NCBI RefSeq assembly: GCF_030704535.1
Contig: NC_081821.1
Location: 2,619,001 to 2,683,000, forward strand
Length of the DNA stretch: 64,000 bases
Direction of reading: 5' to 3'
Origin: Vitis vinifera
Taxonomy: Eukaryota; Streptophyta; Magnoliopsida; Vitales; Vitaceae
The first letter of the stretch is position 1; the number at the start of each line of letters is the position of its first letter. Positions 48,552 through 60,190 of the stretch are shown in pieces. The translations under genes were made by a program, and so were the position numbers. The notes under the pieces were generated by a model. It made no database searches. It was given only the letters and a program-made list of their open reading frames with translations, and was not told the DNA's origin.

Positions 48552-49184
48552 TAACAAAAAAGCCAACCATGGTGACTACACGGGCAGCTAGCCACGCCAA
48601 CGATGCATGTGTTGCACATCTAATTGAGGAGCAATAGTCAACAATCGAGCCCCAACTGATGGAGTATCAAAGGCAGTTGGATGAGTTGAGAAGAATTGTC
48701 GCAGAACGAGATATTGGTAACCCAACTCAGCATAACAACCCAATGACAATCAACAAATGGTGAGGCCCTGGTCGGCCCTACGAAAAAAAACCCCTCGGAC
48801 CTACCGAATAGGTCGATCCACCTAGGGCCACAAATTCCTAAGTGGAGATATGCGACCGGCAAGCCTTGGGAGGAGAATGCCTAAAGCGAAGCAACCAACC
48901 CTGCCTAGGACCGGACCAAAAGGTATTGCCCAGGAGACACCAACTGACCATAGACCGAGTGAATGGTTTTTCCCATGCAAGGCCATCAAAAGAGCGCCGC
49001 TCGGAACCACCACACACTTTTTTAATGATATGCTATCAACATCTTTGACTCCCTACATTGTGCAACAAAGGCACCCTCTAGGATTCATGGTGCCCAAATT
49101 CACAATGTATGATGGTACCACAGACCCTTTCGAGCACCTCATGCACTACTGTTAGGTAATGACCTTGGACGTAGGAGACAATAC

Positions 49185-49193
49185 GCTTCTATG
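49185..49193 (+). repeat. Target-site duplication of repeat R copy B (left)
   Basis: GCTTCTATG, repeated exactly at 50451-50459. Joining the flanks restores the gag alignment. Confidence 0.85.
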
Positions 49194-50450
49194 AAACCAA
49201 GGTTTGGTTAATCTTGATTTTGATGATAACAAAACAAGGTTTAGAACTAATGATTATATTTCAAGTGTGATTAGGCAAGACGATTTCCAAAGTGGCAATC
49301 ACAGAAAATCAAGCCAATGAGAAATCATGAAGAAGAAGACCACCTCACAGAGAAGTGTTTTTCAAGACCCAAGCTTCATAAGATCTCTTTGTAAGGTTGT
49401 TGGTGCACTAGGATTTTCATGCATTACATTCTTTACTTATGCACCAAAATCATCCAAGAGTTATTTTGTTTTAAATATTTTAAGAATTGGATGATTTCAT
49501 GTTTTCAACTAAAACCTTGTGTTAAATGTTGTTCAAACTTGTTTTAAAAAGGTTTTAAGTTGAAAAAGTTGGGTGTTGAGTCAAAAAAATGGCTCAACCG
49601 GTTGAGAAACCGGTCAACCGGTTATGCTCGTCCGGTCGAGGGATGCCAAAAACTTTTTCTCTCTCCCAGTGGCCTTCTCTTCCCGGTCGAGATCCGGTTG
49701 GGGCCCAACGGTCACCTGTCAAGCATTAAATGTTAACAGCTAGTCAATCGATCAACCCCTAGCTTGATCGATCGAACCCCCAAACGGCTAGTTTGGCTTT
49801 TCTCTTCTATAAAAAGGCTCTAATCTTCATTGTTTAAAAAAACTTAATCTTCCCAAACCTTTCTTGAATATATTTGAGCCTTGGAAGAGTGTTTTTTAGT
49901 GCACCATTGTTCTAAAACTTGCATATCTTTAGTGCATCATTCAATCCTAGTTTTCTTGTATCATTTGAGCTTAAAGTTTTTATATTAGGATTTTGTGAGA
50001 TCATTTATTTGTAAATCTTTGAGAGGAAGTTTCTCAAGTGTGGGATATCACTTGAGAGGTTGTTCAAGAGTGGGATATCTCTTGAGAAGTGTAAATGGTG
50101 CTTGGAGCCAAAAGTCCAAGAGGGTGAATTGGAACCATAATCCAATTGTATTGTTTGAAGGCTTGGTTTGGAAGCCTTGAATTAGTGAAACCTCAAGCTT
50201 GGGATTGAAGCTAGAAGAGAGTGGATGTAGGTCGGGTTGCGCCGAACCACTATAAAATCTTGTGTTTGCATTCTCTCTTCCCTACTCTTTTAATTTATAT
50301 ACAATTGTCTTTATATTGTTTATTATATACTTGCATATAATTTTCTCTTACATTCACATAGTTTAAATTAGCAAAAAGAGACCATCACCCTATTCACCCC
50401 CCCCCTCTAGGGTGATTACCATAGGTTGGATTAACCTTTTTTTTCTAACA
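49194..50450 (-). mobile_element. Non-autonomous repeat R, copy B (1257 bp)
   Basis: Inverse of 13638-14885: starts AAACCAAGGTTTGG and ends TTTTTCTAACA, with the C-run segment near 50397 and CCGGTTGAG/CCGGTC-type segments near 49600-49700. A perfect 9-bp target duplication defines its ends. No coding capacity. A 9-bp duplication would fit a Mutator-type element, but clear terminal inverted repeats are missing. Confidence 0.85.
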
Positions 50451-52094
50451 GCTTCTATGCCAAGTATTCCTGGCTAGCCTGCACGAGCCAACCCTTGCCT
50501 GGTTTCATCGAGTCCCAACCAATTCGATCAATGACTTCCGAGAATTGTCAAAGGTATTCGTGGCTTACCATTTATGCTATGCCAGGAAGAAGTAGGGCCT
50601 CAATAGCCTAAGCAACTTGAAAATGATGGAGTCTGAATCCCTAGGGGATTTTATGCAAAGATTTAGTCTAGCCTTGATCCAAATAGAGTCCTGTAGTACT
50701 GATGCAATCATGCAAGCTTTCAAACGGAGTATCATCTCGGGGACCCCATTCTTCAAATCTATATCAAAGAAGTCGTTAGATATAATGGATGACCTCTTCC
50801 GAAGAGCCAACAAGTACTCCATGTTAAAGAACGATCACAGAGCAGCATCCCAGCAAATCGTTGCAGCTTCTCGAACAATTGTTTCTCGACCAAGCAATCA
50901 TACCCGACCCACCAAAGGACTTCATCAGCAAGAGGGCAGAAAAAACCAAACTCAAAGGACACTTAAAACCTAACACCAGGAAAATAGGTCGACACCCCAG
51001 TTTACGAAGCTCATCCTCGATTACGGCTAGTTGTTGCCGATAATTCAGAATCTAGACAGCTTTTGTTGGTCGAACCCTGTACAAGGGGATGCAAGTCAGA
51101 GGGATCATTATTGTTTTTGTGAGTACCATAAAGACAAGGGTCATTCTACCGAGGAGTGTTGCCATCTCCATTACTCGGTTGAACGAATGGTACAAGCCGA
51201 TCAACTCAACAAGTATATTCACAATTGAACGAAACCTCCCCGACCTGGCCAAGTTGTTCCTGTCTCTACAACTGGCACCAAAGCCAGACAAGTAATCCAT
51301 GTCATACACGAGAAATTGAATGATAACCAATGGAAAAGCAAACGGCATGCCAAGGTGTTGATAAAAAATGTAGAACGAGCGACTCAGGTTTGCAATGGGG
51401 GAAGCATATTTGTTGTCGAAAGCCTAGTCCCGATGAACAGAACCATTGTATTCTTCGAAACAAACCTACTCCGAGTCGCTCGACCACATGAAAATGTCTT
51501 CATCCTAATGCTGAATGTCGTTGAATATGATGTGTGTCATATATTAATCGACCAATGGAGTTCTGCAAACCTGCTACATATATCCGGCTGCAAATAGATG
51601 AACTTTTCTATGAATGTGTTGGAAAGTCCTAGGAGGGAGCTGACAAGCTTTAACGATTAAACCATAATTTTCCTCGATAACATCGTGTTTCTCATTTCCT
51701 CAGGACCCCTCACCATGATGGTTAAATTCTCAATCGTAGAGGACCCTTTTCCTTATAATGTAATCCTCGGTAGAGCCTGGATCTATAGCATGAAGGACAT
51801 ACCATCGACGTACCACCAGAAAGTAAGCTACTTGACGATGCAAAAGAAAATAGACATTTATGAAGATCAGACGACATCACGACGATGCTATTAGGTGACA
51901 ATGCTTTTGACTTCTAGCACAGATGATGGAAAAAATGGCCCCGAGGGAAAAAAAAAATAGCATCAATCGAATGACTCCCACCCGAAGTTGGATGAGCGAG
52001 AGTCTCCGGCCGCTAAGCCGCTAAAGGCCATCAATCTATTTAACGACAACTCTAGCAGAAAAAGTGTTTTTGGGAGAGATGCTGTCAGAAAAAG

Positions 52095-52780
52095 GGAAAA
52101 AAAAATAAGTTAACTCAGCTACTAAGGCAAAACGCAGATTTCTTCGCATGGAAACACTCTGATGTAAAGGGGATTCACTCCTTAGTAGCTTGCCACCACT
52201 TGAATGTGAAGAGAGAATGGCACCCAGTTAGGCAGAAATTGCGAAAATTCCATGAAGAACTACATAAGATCATCGCAGAAGAGGTAAACCGGTTGCTTGA
52301 AGTTGGATTCATCCAAGATGTGTAGTATCCGAAATGGTTGGCCAACGTTGTTGTGGTCCTAAAGAAAAGCGGCAAGTGGCGTGTGTGCGTCAACTTCACT
52401 AATCTTAATGAAGTTTTCCCGAAAAACAATTTTCCTCTTCCTCGGATAGACCAAATTGTTGACACCACAGCAGGCCATGAACTTTTTTGGATGTTTTTTC
52501 CAGGTACAATTAGATACTGATGTACTCGCCAGATAAGGAGGAGACAACCTTCATTACTAGCCAAGGCTTATTCTGTTATGACATAATGTCATTCGACCTC
52601 AAGAATGTAGGAGCAACCTATCAACGATTGGTGACGAAGATATTCCGACCTTTGTTGGGAAGAAACGTAGAAGTTTACATCAACAACATGTTGATCAAGA
52701 GCAAGTAGAGGTAGAACCACCTCCAAGACCTTGCAAAAGCTTTCATCCTACTTTGTAGATATGGCATGATACTGAATCTG
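52095..52780 (+). pseudogene. Tat-like reverse transcriptase fragment, decayed
   Basis: Homology runs from LLRQNADFFAWKHSDVKGIH through WLANVVVVLKKSGKWRVCVN, NNFPLPRIDQIVDTT, a broken middle part, and ATYQRLVTKIFRPLLG to VEVYINNMLIKSK. The catalytic YIDD reads YINN, and there are stops at several points. It breaks off at RYGMILNLE, where the LTR-end sequence follows. RNase H and integrase of this element are missing. Confidence 0.8.
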
Positions 52781-52799
52781 GAAAGGTTGTGCACCAACA

Positions 52800-52865
52800 T
52801 GTTGCATGTGCAGGAAATTGTAAAATTGCATGGAATGCCATTCTCCATAGTATCTTACTAAGGCC
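52800..52865 (+). pseudogene. Possible gypsy integrase fragment
   Basis: The plus strand reads MLHVQEIVKLHGMPFSIVSY, similar to the integrase core segment before SDRD in chromovirus-type gypsy elements. It is very short and follows the LTR-end sequence directly. Confidence 0.35.
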
Positions 52866-52869
52866 CAAA

Positions 52870-53880
52870 TGTGGACCATCTCAATGTTGGGATTCATGCA
52901 CAGTTGCAGGCTCAGGAAGGTGAACAAACCTTAAAACATATTTTGTTTATACACTACTTAAAAGATATTATGATCATCACGTATTAGTTTTTTGTATACA
53001 AATTATTATGTAGTATGCTTTACAATTATTTATATCAAGATTGACCATGATCAAGATTATTCAATGGATTATTGTTCATCCCAATCAATCTAAACTTTTG
53101 AGATAAGGAACCAATACAGAGAGCTTACTAGTGGTGAGACAGAACACTTGTTAGACAGCGAGCCATAGGGCCCATAGCTCACAGCTCATGATCTATTGGT
53201 TCATTTGAGTGTTGAACTTATTGATTTTCTTGTTATAATCTATTAGAGTTTGGTGATTCGAATTCTATTTGGTCTGGCTCAAAGAGCTCGCAGTACAACA
53301 TATATGGTAAAATTATAATTATGAATTTTATTTTATTTTTTATTATTTATTTATTTATTTATCTGTGGTGATAACGAAGGGATAGGATTGATAGACCTTA
53401 TTGTGTAACACAATCTTTGTTACATTTTGTTTTGTACTAAGCCATTGGAACCTATGTTTACTTCATTGTTGGTATTTTTATTTTATGTTAGTTGCTTTTA
53501 TTCTTTTTTAAGATGTTGATTCCACCTTGGATTTCAATTCAACATGGACTTTATATATCCTAATGAGACCTAAAAAAAATTAAATGATCCAAATATATGT
53601 AGGAAACAAAATCAAAGATTATATTGAGAAACTTAGTTTATTCAATAAATTTACCATTACTTCTACTTGTTTTTTTTTTTCATTCTTAATTTTTCCTAAA
53701 ATCATAATAAAAAATAACACGAAAAAATCTTAATGAAGAGATTTTATTTTATGTAGATTTTAAGTATTTTTAGATAATTAATTAAAATTTATTAATTTAA
53801 TCAGGATAATGTAATTTTTAAAAGAGAGAAAAAACCGTTTTTTTTTCCATTATTTTCATGGAAAAGGGCCTTTTACATGG
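52870..53880. other. Intergenic DNA before membrane-protein copy 3
   Basis: AT-rich, with TTTA repeats near 53330-53362. No gene seen. Confidence 0.5.
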
Positions 53881-54074
53881 AAGCTTTAAAGGAACTAGGG
53901 GGGTGGCCGCCCCCTCTGTCAAGGAAAGTTCCTCCGTAGACTTATGGGCAGGTCGCACCGTCCATGGTTAGAGTCAACAAGAAAACTAAGGTATAAACAT
54001 GGAATACAAATAATAATTGTACAACAAACGGTAGCTCCGGGGACATCAGAGTTCTTCCGTCCATCATCCCAGCA

Positions 54075-54557
54075 ATGTCCCAGCTGCTCCCACAATCAAT
54101 AACACCGCAGCTGCCGACGCCACCACCACCACCGACAGAAGACGTGGAAAGGGCAGCCGAGGTTGATGCCGGTCATAAGCCCTACCCTTCATCACCACTG
54201 GCGCAACATAAGCTCAACTGGTCCAAGCTAGTTATCGCATTTTGCTTTGGATCAGCACTTGAAATAGCTCACCAGTCCCAACAATATTCTCAGTCTCAAT
54301 TGAGTCAATTCCCTTCAACCTTGTACTTGGTGCTGTGCTTTGCAATCTCTGTTTCCTTCTCCTGTATATTTGTTGCCATATTTATTCGTTTCAAGTTCTC
54401 CATGGCAGCACAAGTGCTGGAATATGTTGGTGTCTTCTCTGCCGTCACAGCCTTCTTCCTTGCCATCACATCTCCGTTTCCACTGTACCTCAAGTGCACC
54501 ATCTGGGCCCTCTATGGCGTCTCCTTGCTGGCCATAGTCATCTGCAATCTCTTGTAA
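54075..54557 (+). CDS. Small four-helix membrane protein, copy 3, start shifted (160 aa)
   Basis: Homologous to copy 1 from its residue 18 onward. The original start at about 54029 has changed from ATGGCA to ACGGTA, and one base is lost about 34 bases further on. Where copy 1 has ATA TCC CAG, this copy has ATG TCC CAG, so a new in-frame start at 54075 gives MSQLLPQSITPQLP. The four hydrophobic segments are intact, and LVIAFCFGSALEIAH, AVTAFFLAITSPFPLYLKCT and the C-terminal WALYGVSLLAIVI are well kept. The frame is open to a stop at the same place as copy 1. It could still be translated with a shorter N-terminus; whether it is expressed is unknown. Confidence 0.65.
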   Translation: MSQLLPQSITPQLPTPPPPPTEDVERAAEVDAGHKPYPSSPLAQHKLNWSKLVIAFCFGSALEIAHQSQQYSQSQLSQFPSTLYLVLCFAISVSFSCIFVAIFIRFKFSMAAQVLEYVGVFSAVTAFFLAITSPFPLYLKCTIWALYGVSLLAIVICNLL

Positions 54558-55604
54558 TCATCTCTTTATATGTCATCAAAATGATGTCGTAATTGTTAAA
54601 GAGCATGATGTGCATTCTAAGCCCAAATCCTACAAGCATAAACTCGTAAGGAAATGGGTATGTCAACATGGTATCAGAATTTCATTTGAAGGGTGGGTCT
54701 TTCCGCAATTTGTATATTTGTTTCTTCTTTTACATATTTGTAAGTCCAAAAAATGACCATTTACAGCTGTTTACTTTCGGGTCCATGTATCTTTCCACAG
54801 CCCTGTGTAGGAAAATGTCTAGGAATTTATATTTCAGAATTAAGAAGATATTAATATAGTTATATGTTTTTTATTAGAATAAAGATGTAGAAACTTGTAT
54901 TCATCGAATAAGGAAAGAGAACTACTTTTTTTTTTTTATTTGGTCTTTCAAACCTGGGTTTGTAAATTAGATTATATTCCTATTACATTTGATTTGGGTT
55001 GGAGCTTTAAATTTTTAACTGGGCTCCTGCCATGAAACCAAAGAAAAAAAAAATACTTAACTCTTTGATTATAAACAGATGTAATTTACTTATAAAAGTT
55101 AATGAAGAAAAATTAGTTTTTATTAAAATGCACTTGTAAATGGCTTGACAAATTGAATTATAAAGTCTGAATCAATTTTATTGTGTTTTATTTAAAATAT
55201 CGGGATAAAACAATTTGATTAAATGAAGCCCGAACAATTTTATTTGTTCATTTTAAATGAACTCTCCATCAATTTGGTTAAAGAATCCAATATGAAATTA
55301 TCACCCATTTTAAAGAGAAATAATAACGACTCAAACAAAATTTTTGTTATCCCTTAATTATTAATCTAGATTGCGTCCCCACATACCCTTATCTAAATTC
55401 CTGGGTCCAAGCAACCTTCACTGATCTTTTTCTCAATCCTTTCTGCTTATATCTCTTAATGTATCTTTTGCCTCTCTAAAGTTCCACTAATGTAAAAATA
55501 ATAATAATAATAATAATAACAACAATAACCATAATAATTATAATAATAAGTTAATCTTCAAAGTGTCGTATGGAGGAGCTTAATTAGGACCTAGCCCGTG
55601 ACGA

Positions 55605-55760
55605 TCCGAGGGCGACATGTCCGTATCAAGTGTCAACTTTCAAAAATCATGGCTAGTTGTGAATAAGGTGTAAGTATCGCGGCACCTTGTGGATCAGAGC
55701 TCTTGAAGATAAGCTTCTCAAAGTCGGCTTTTAAGTCAAAATGAGAATTGTACGTAATAT
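55605..55760 (+). repeat. Dispersed segment D, copy 1
   Basis: Contains catgtccgtatcaa, then ttgtggatcagagctcttga and cttctcaaag in the same order and spacing as 59140-59290. Confidence 0.5.
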
Positions 55761-56059
55761 GTATTCCGCAACATCATTCATCCTATTCCAACCCATGTCC
55801 ATTGTGGCATAATAAAGGCGTCGGTTTGAAATTCTAGTCCAATTCCCCTACATGTTTATATATATACCATTTGGATTTTTCTGGGTAGGGATGAAAAAGA
55901 AAGAAAGAGACAATTTTTTTTTATATAATTTTATTCTTTCATTTACCTTTAATCATCTTTTTATAAAATTCTATTTCCTTGGTTATAGATATTGTCCACG
56001 ACTTTCACAATTTAAAAAGCATATATATATTTACATAAAATTAAGAAGAGTTCAATTAT

Positions 56060-57300
56060 ATATTTAATGTTGAAAACTTCTTCTTCCTATCCTATGTGAT
56101 GTCAAACAAACAAAAAGCTTATTCTTATATAAATATTATCCGTTTTAGGTACAAGAGACACTCACACTATTAAAAATTATTTATGTAGGAGTTTATTCTC
56201 CTATCTAATACCTAACATTTAAAAGTTCACATAGAGGTTAGGAATGCTCTAATACTATTTATAGGAATCCACTACGGGATCCAATGAGCTTTAAAATGTA
56301 ACACGATCAACTCCTCAAAAACAATTACATAAAGTTAAAAAGAGTTCAAACGTGTGTCCCTATGTAATGTCAAACAAACAAAAACATGTATATCGAACTT
56401 TTTTTTTTAATATTGATATTGTCTATTTTAGGATCAATAGGTACTAAGTTCTAAAGAATACTTACATTAAAGTTCATAAGTTTGTTCCGCTATCTTGATC
56501 CCTATATGATATCAAACAAGTACAAACATATATCAAGCTTCCTCTCAAGTAGACATTGTCTATTTTAGACACAATGGACACTCACATCTTTAAAAAATAT
56601 TTACATAGAAGTTCATAAGTTCATTCTCTGATCCAATGCCCGATATTTAAAAGTTTACATTGAGGTCAAGAATGCTCTAATAGTAGTTATAACAATCCTA
56701 AAAACCCATTTGCATAAAAGAAGAGGTCAAACATGTGTGGCGTGTGTCTATATATATATATATATAGTGTAGTATCCCTATGCGATGTCAAACGAGTAAA
56801 AAAATACATCAAGCTTCCTCTCATATAGATATTCTCTATTTTAACTATAATAGTCACTTAGTTTTAAAAAATATTTATATAGAAGTTCATTTGTCTACCT
56901 AATGCTTGACATTTAAAAGCTCACATCTAGGTTAGAAATGCTTGCTATTTTTAACAAACCTAAAAAACCATTTACATAAAATAAAAAAATAAAAAAAGAG
57001 TCCTAGGCATATATATATATATATTTCTTGTCTTGATGTTTGACAAAAAAAAATAATTAAAAAAAAATTACATAGAAGTTCGTCCCATATTTGGTACCCA
57101 ATATTTAAAAGCTTACGTCAAGGTTAGAAATACTCACTTTAAAGAACTCAATGTCCTAAAATACATTAACAAAATTAAAACAAGTCTATATACATATATA
57201 ATGTTAGAAACTTTTCCCTATCATAAATGGTATATCCCAATATTTGTAATGACTCATTCTCTTTATATGGATATTGTTTGCCCTAAACTTGATGGACTTC
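56060..57300 (+). repeat. Degenerate tandem repeat, units of about 270-390 bp
   Basis: A recurring order of words: ccctatg-gatgtcaaac, atcaagcttcctctcat, gatattgtctattttag, aaaaatatttacatagaag, ttcataagttcattctc, gacatttaaaagctcac, gaggttagaaatgctc, then aaaaacccatttacataaa. Units begin near 56085, 56350, 56500, 56770 and 57040. Non-coding. Confidence 0.6.
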
Positions 57301-59139
57301 CATCACGACATTAAACGCATTACTTAATTAAAAATAATTCATACATATATAATAGCTAGAATTTTTTCCCAACTTAGGAAATTATATTTTCCTTATATTC
57401 TATTTTCCTTTGCTATATATGTTAGATTTGCATACCATTCAAGAATTTTTATTTTTATTTTTTTTAGTCCAAATATTGATCTGCATCTACTTATTGCATA
57501 TCTAAAATGAGAACTAGTTTTGTTTTTTAAAAATAAAATAAAATGAAAATGATATTAAAATATATATTTAGTAGCACATTTTAAACACCATGTGGCAAAA
57601 CAAATACTAAAAATCGATTATTTCCTGAAAATGTCAAAATGTCAATCTTATGTTTTTTGTAAATATTAATATTTTAATAATTGTGGACTGATTAAAAATG
57701 ATATAAACTTCTTAAAAGGTGAGATTTTTTTTAGCAAGTCTTTTTCCCAAAATTTAGGCTTTAGAGGGAATATTCTTTTTCCCAAAAGTGAGTTCATGAG
57801 TGTGTCAAATTCTTATTTTTAAAGTGGTTTAAAAATTGGAAATTAAAAAATATATTACTTACTTTAAAAAAAAAAAAAAAAGCGTCACTTTTAAATTTTA
57901 AAAATAAAAATTGGAAAAGAAAAACGCATCAGAAGATACCATAATTCACAAGTAGCTGAAGTAGAGCTACGGCCATAGCAAAGAATCAATCATATAGAGG
58001 GTTTAAGAGGGATTTTTGAAAGATTTCTTTTGTTTGTATCTTGCAAGCTGACCATAGATGCCTTCCTGTTTAAATGAATGGTCAATTTGATTCTATTTTT
58101 GTTGTCTCATGTTACAGAGCTGGACGTTAACCACCATCTTTTTAAGGATAAATTATGGAAACCCATCTCATCTCTTGATCTTGTAAGTAACTCGAGCCAA
58201 AAAATGACCAAGTCCGTTAGCTTGGGACTCAACTCTAGCCAAAAGTCTTCCACTATGAACTCAAATTTCTCAACAACATCCAACCAAACAAAATCAAAAC
58301 ATGTAAAGATTTATGAATCCGATGCATGAACTCAAAACCCAATAAAAATATAAAAATAACCTTGTTGGACTTGGGTTTGTAGAGTCCTAGGTCGTTCATG
58401 CGTATATCTGAGTGGGAAAGCAAAAATCCAATTTTGAATAATCAAGAATTGCAAGAAAATTAAACTTCCTAAGATACTGAATTGGATGAAACTACTTAAA
58501 ACCCATCTTTGGACCTAGACTTATAGACCATGGATGCTATGGCTAATCATCTGGCCCATGTTGTGGAAGGTAGGAGTTTATATAGCATATGTTTTTGGCT
58601 TACTTTGAAAGTTAAAACCTGCATTTAAATGGAAAAATCTTCAATATTTAGGGCGTAATGTATGGTTTACAACAAAAGAAAAAGTCTGCAATTTGGATTT
58701 TCGGAAAGTGAAATACATGTACTCCTAAATCAGATAAGGGGTTCCAAAGCTCACTATATATTTGAACTCATATTTGCCGGAAAATTTTCAGATTCAATGG
58801 AGTCTTTTGTTTGTTGAGAGATAGGGAGTTTTTGTTCTATACTCCTATACTTGTGGAATTTCTGTGAATATCTCATTTTGGCTACCTCTTATTTCTCCAT
58901 TTTTCCACCGCAAATCGTTGCTATTCTTCTGTAAAGCCTCTCTCACCAAATCGCCCCCTTGGTGTCTCAACCATCTCTCTTCCCTTCACCATGTGCGTAG
59001 AGTAGTACTAGCTTTGGACTTGGGTTTTGAGTCTATCCCCTGGCCCATCTAGGGCATGGAATTTTTGCGTCCTTCTGCCTCTTTGAAGCCCAAGCCTGAG
59101 CTGACCCATGACCTAGTTCGCATTCCAACCTTTCTAAAT

Positions 59140-59290
59140 ACAGCCAACCTGCATGTCCATATCAATCTTGAAATCCATGGCAACTTGTGGATGAGGTGGT
59201 AATGTCGTGGAAACTTGTGGATCAGAGCTCTTGAATCTTCTCAAAGCCATCTTTCTAGGCTCCAAAATGAGTATGTGGTACAATATTTTT
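59140..59290 (+). repeat. Dispersed segment D, copy 2
   Basis: Shares ttgtggatcagagctcttga, then cttctcaaag and caaaatgag with 55605-55760. Confidence 0.5.
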
Positions 59291-59817
59291 AAAATATATC
59301 TATTTATAGATAACAACTATGGCTTTGGAGCGCTTGAGTGGCACTCAAAGCTATCCTCTCATTTTACTACTTGCTGGGGTTTTGGTGCAAAAGATTCAAT
59401 AGATGGTTACACGTACAAGTGAAATGAAAAAGAGAATGTTGTATGCCTCTACCCTACAAGTGAAGTAGAAATAAATAATTATTGAACAATGATGATATGA
59501 AAAAGGGCAGATATAGATGGGCATGTACACTAACGACTCAAGAATTGAATCATTCCTTCATAATGGAGCCATGGGTGGGGGAGTGCTGAAGCTGTTGAAG
59601 CTAAGGGGCTATGCATACCCTACCTTCATGGACATGGACATCTCAAAAAATGAAATAAGGAGAGAAGAGAGCAGCAGCAGAGAAGATTCCAAATCAGACC
59701 CTGCAAATTTGATAGCACGTAAAGGTGTTATATCATTCTATCACCATAGGTTAACCTAAAGGACAATAATCTATAGGGTATAAAACAAAGCTATATTATT
59801 GAAAGGACAAAGGTGTG

Positions 59818-60190
59818 AATGGAGGGAGAGAGAGAGAAGAGGGTAGAAAAGGAATGTAATAAAAGAACCGTACAGAGAGAGAGGAGGGGTGGAGAAAGAG
59901 AGAGAGACAAAGGAGAGGGGTGTGAGAGAGGGGCAGTTCGGATTTAGAATAAGTGTGAAAGGCACGAGACAGTGAGAGCAACAATAAATGAGAGAAAGAA
60001 GGTGATGAGGCTTATGATAACCCTCATGATCGTCACGTCGTTTTTCATTCGCTTCTCCCGATAACTCCCAGAATTCCACGCTTCCTCTCTCTTCTCTTCG
60101 CTTCTTCTCCTCCTTGCTTTTTTGCCTTTGCTTTTTGTCCATTTTAGACACACAGACTCTCTCTCTCCCCCCTTTCTTCTCTCTCCTGAT
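59818..60190. promoter_or_regulatory. Polypurine then polypyrimidine tracts upstream of WOX1
   Basis: 59818-59935 is almost pure GA on the plus strand (runs of gagagagagagaag), and 60070-60188 is almost pure CT (ctctctctcccccctttctt). They are partly complementary. GA/CT tracts are known binding sites for plant GAGA-binding (BPC) proteins. A regulatory role for WOX1 is inferred. Confidence 0.4.

Larger units (their letters stand above)
48569..51895 (+). pseudogene. Tat-like gag-protease, decayed and split by repeat R
   Basis: Starts MVTTRAASHANDACVAHLIE after the primer site, then stops. The domain GFMVPKFTMYDGTTDPFEHL aligns with the first element's gag. At 49185-49193 the coding sequence GDNTLL is interrupted by repeat R and resumes at 50451 with LLCQVFLASLHEPTLAWFHR. 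Further homology covers SLGDFMQRFSLALIQIES, GTPFFKSISKKSLDIMDDLF, the Cys-His segment CEYHKDKGHSTEECCHL and a protease-like part (ILIDQWSSANLLH, with the catalytic site altered). It ends with VILGRAWIYSMKDIPSTYHQ. Many stops and shifts; not functional. Confidence 0.8.
43737..52799 (+). mobile_element. Second Tat-family element, plus orientation, decayed and nested
   Basis: The 5' LTR is 43737-44565 (TGTTGGAGG to CACCAAC, last base after the inserted Copia). Then come the decayed primer site, gag from 48569 and pol up to the reverse transcriptase. At 52782-52799 the 18 bases AAAGGTTGTGCACCAACA equal the LTR end, so only the tip of a 3' LTR seems to remain. Two younger elements interrupt it: the Copia 44566-48524 and repeat R 49194-50450. 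Everything is riddled with stops and CpG decay. Confidence 0.75.

Noticed and set aside
40900..52830. Inverted similarity of flanking bases (gcaggaaattg) outside both Tat borders
   Set aside because: Only about a dozen bases agree and the rest does not align; it may be chance or part of the junction. Not used as evidence for one large palindrome.
59771..60151. Minus-strand frame of 126 residues near the GA tract
   Set aside because: Composition is set by the GA/CT tracts (Ser, Leu, Glu, Arg runs), and it lies in the WOX1 upstream region.
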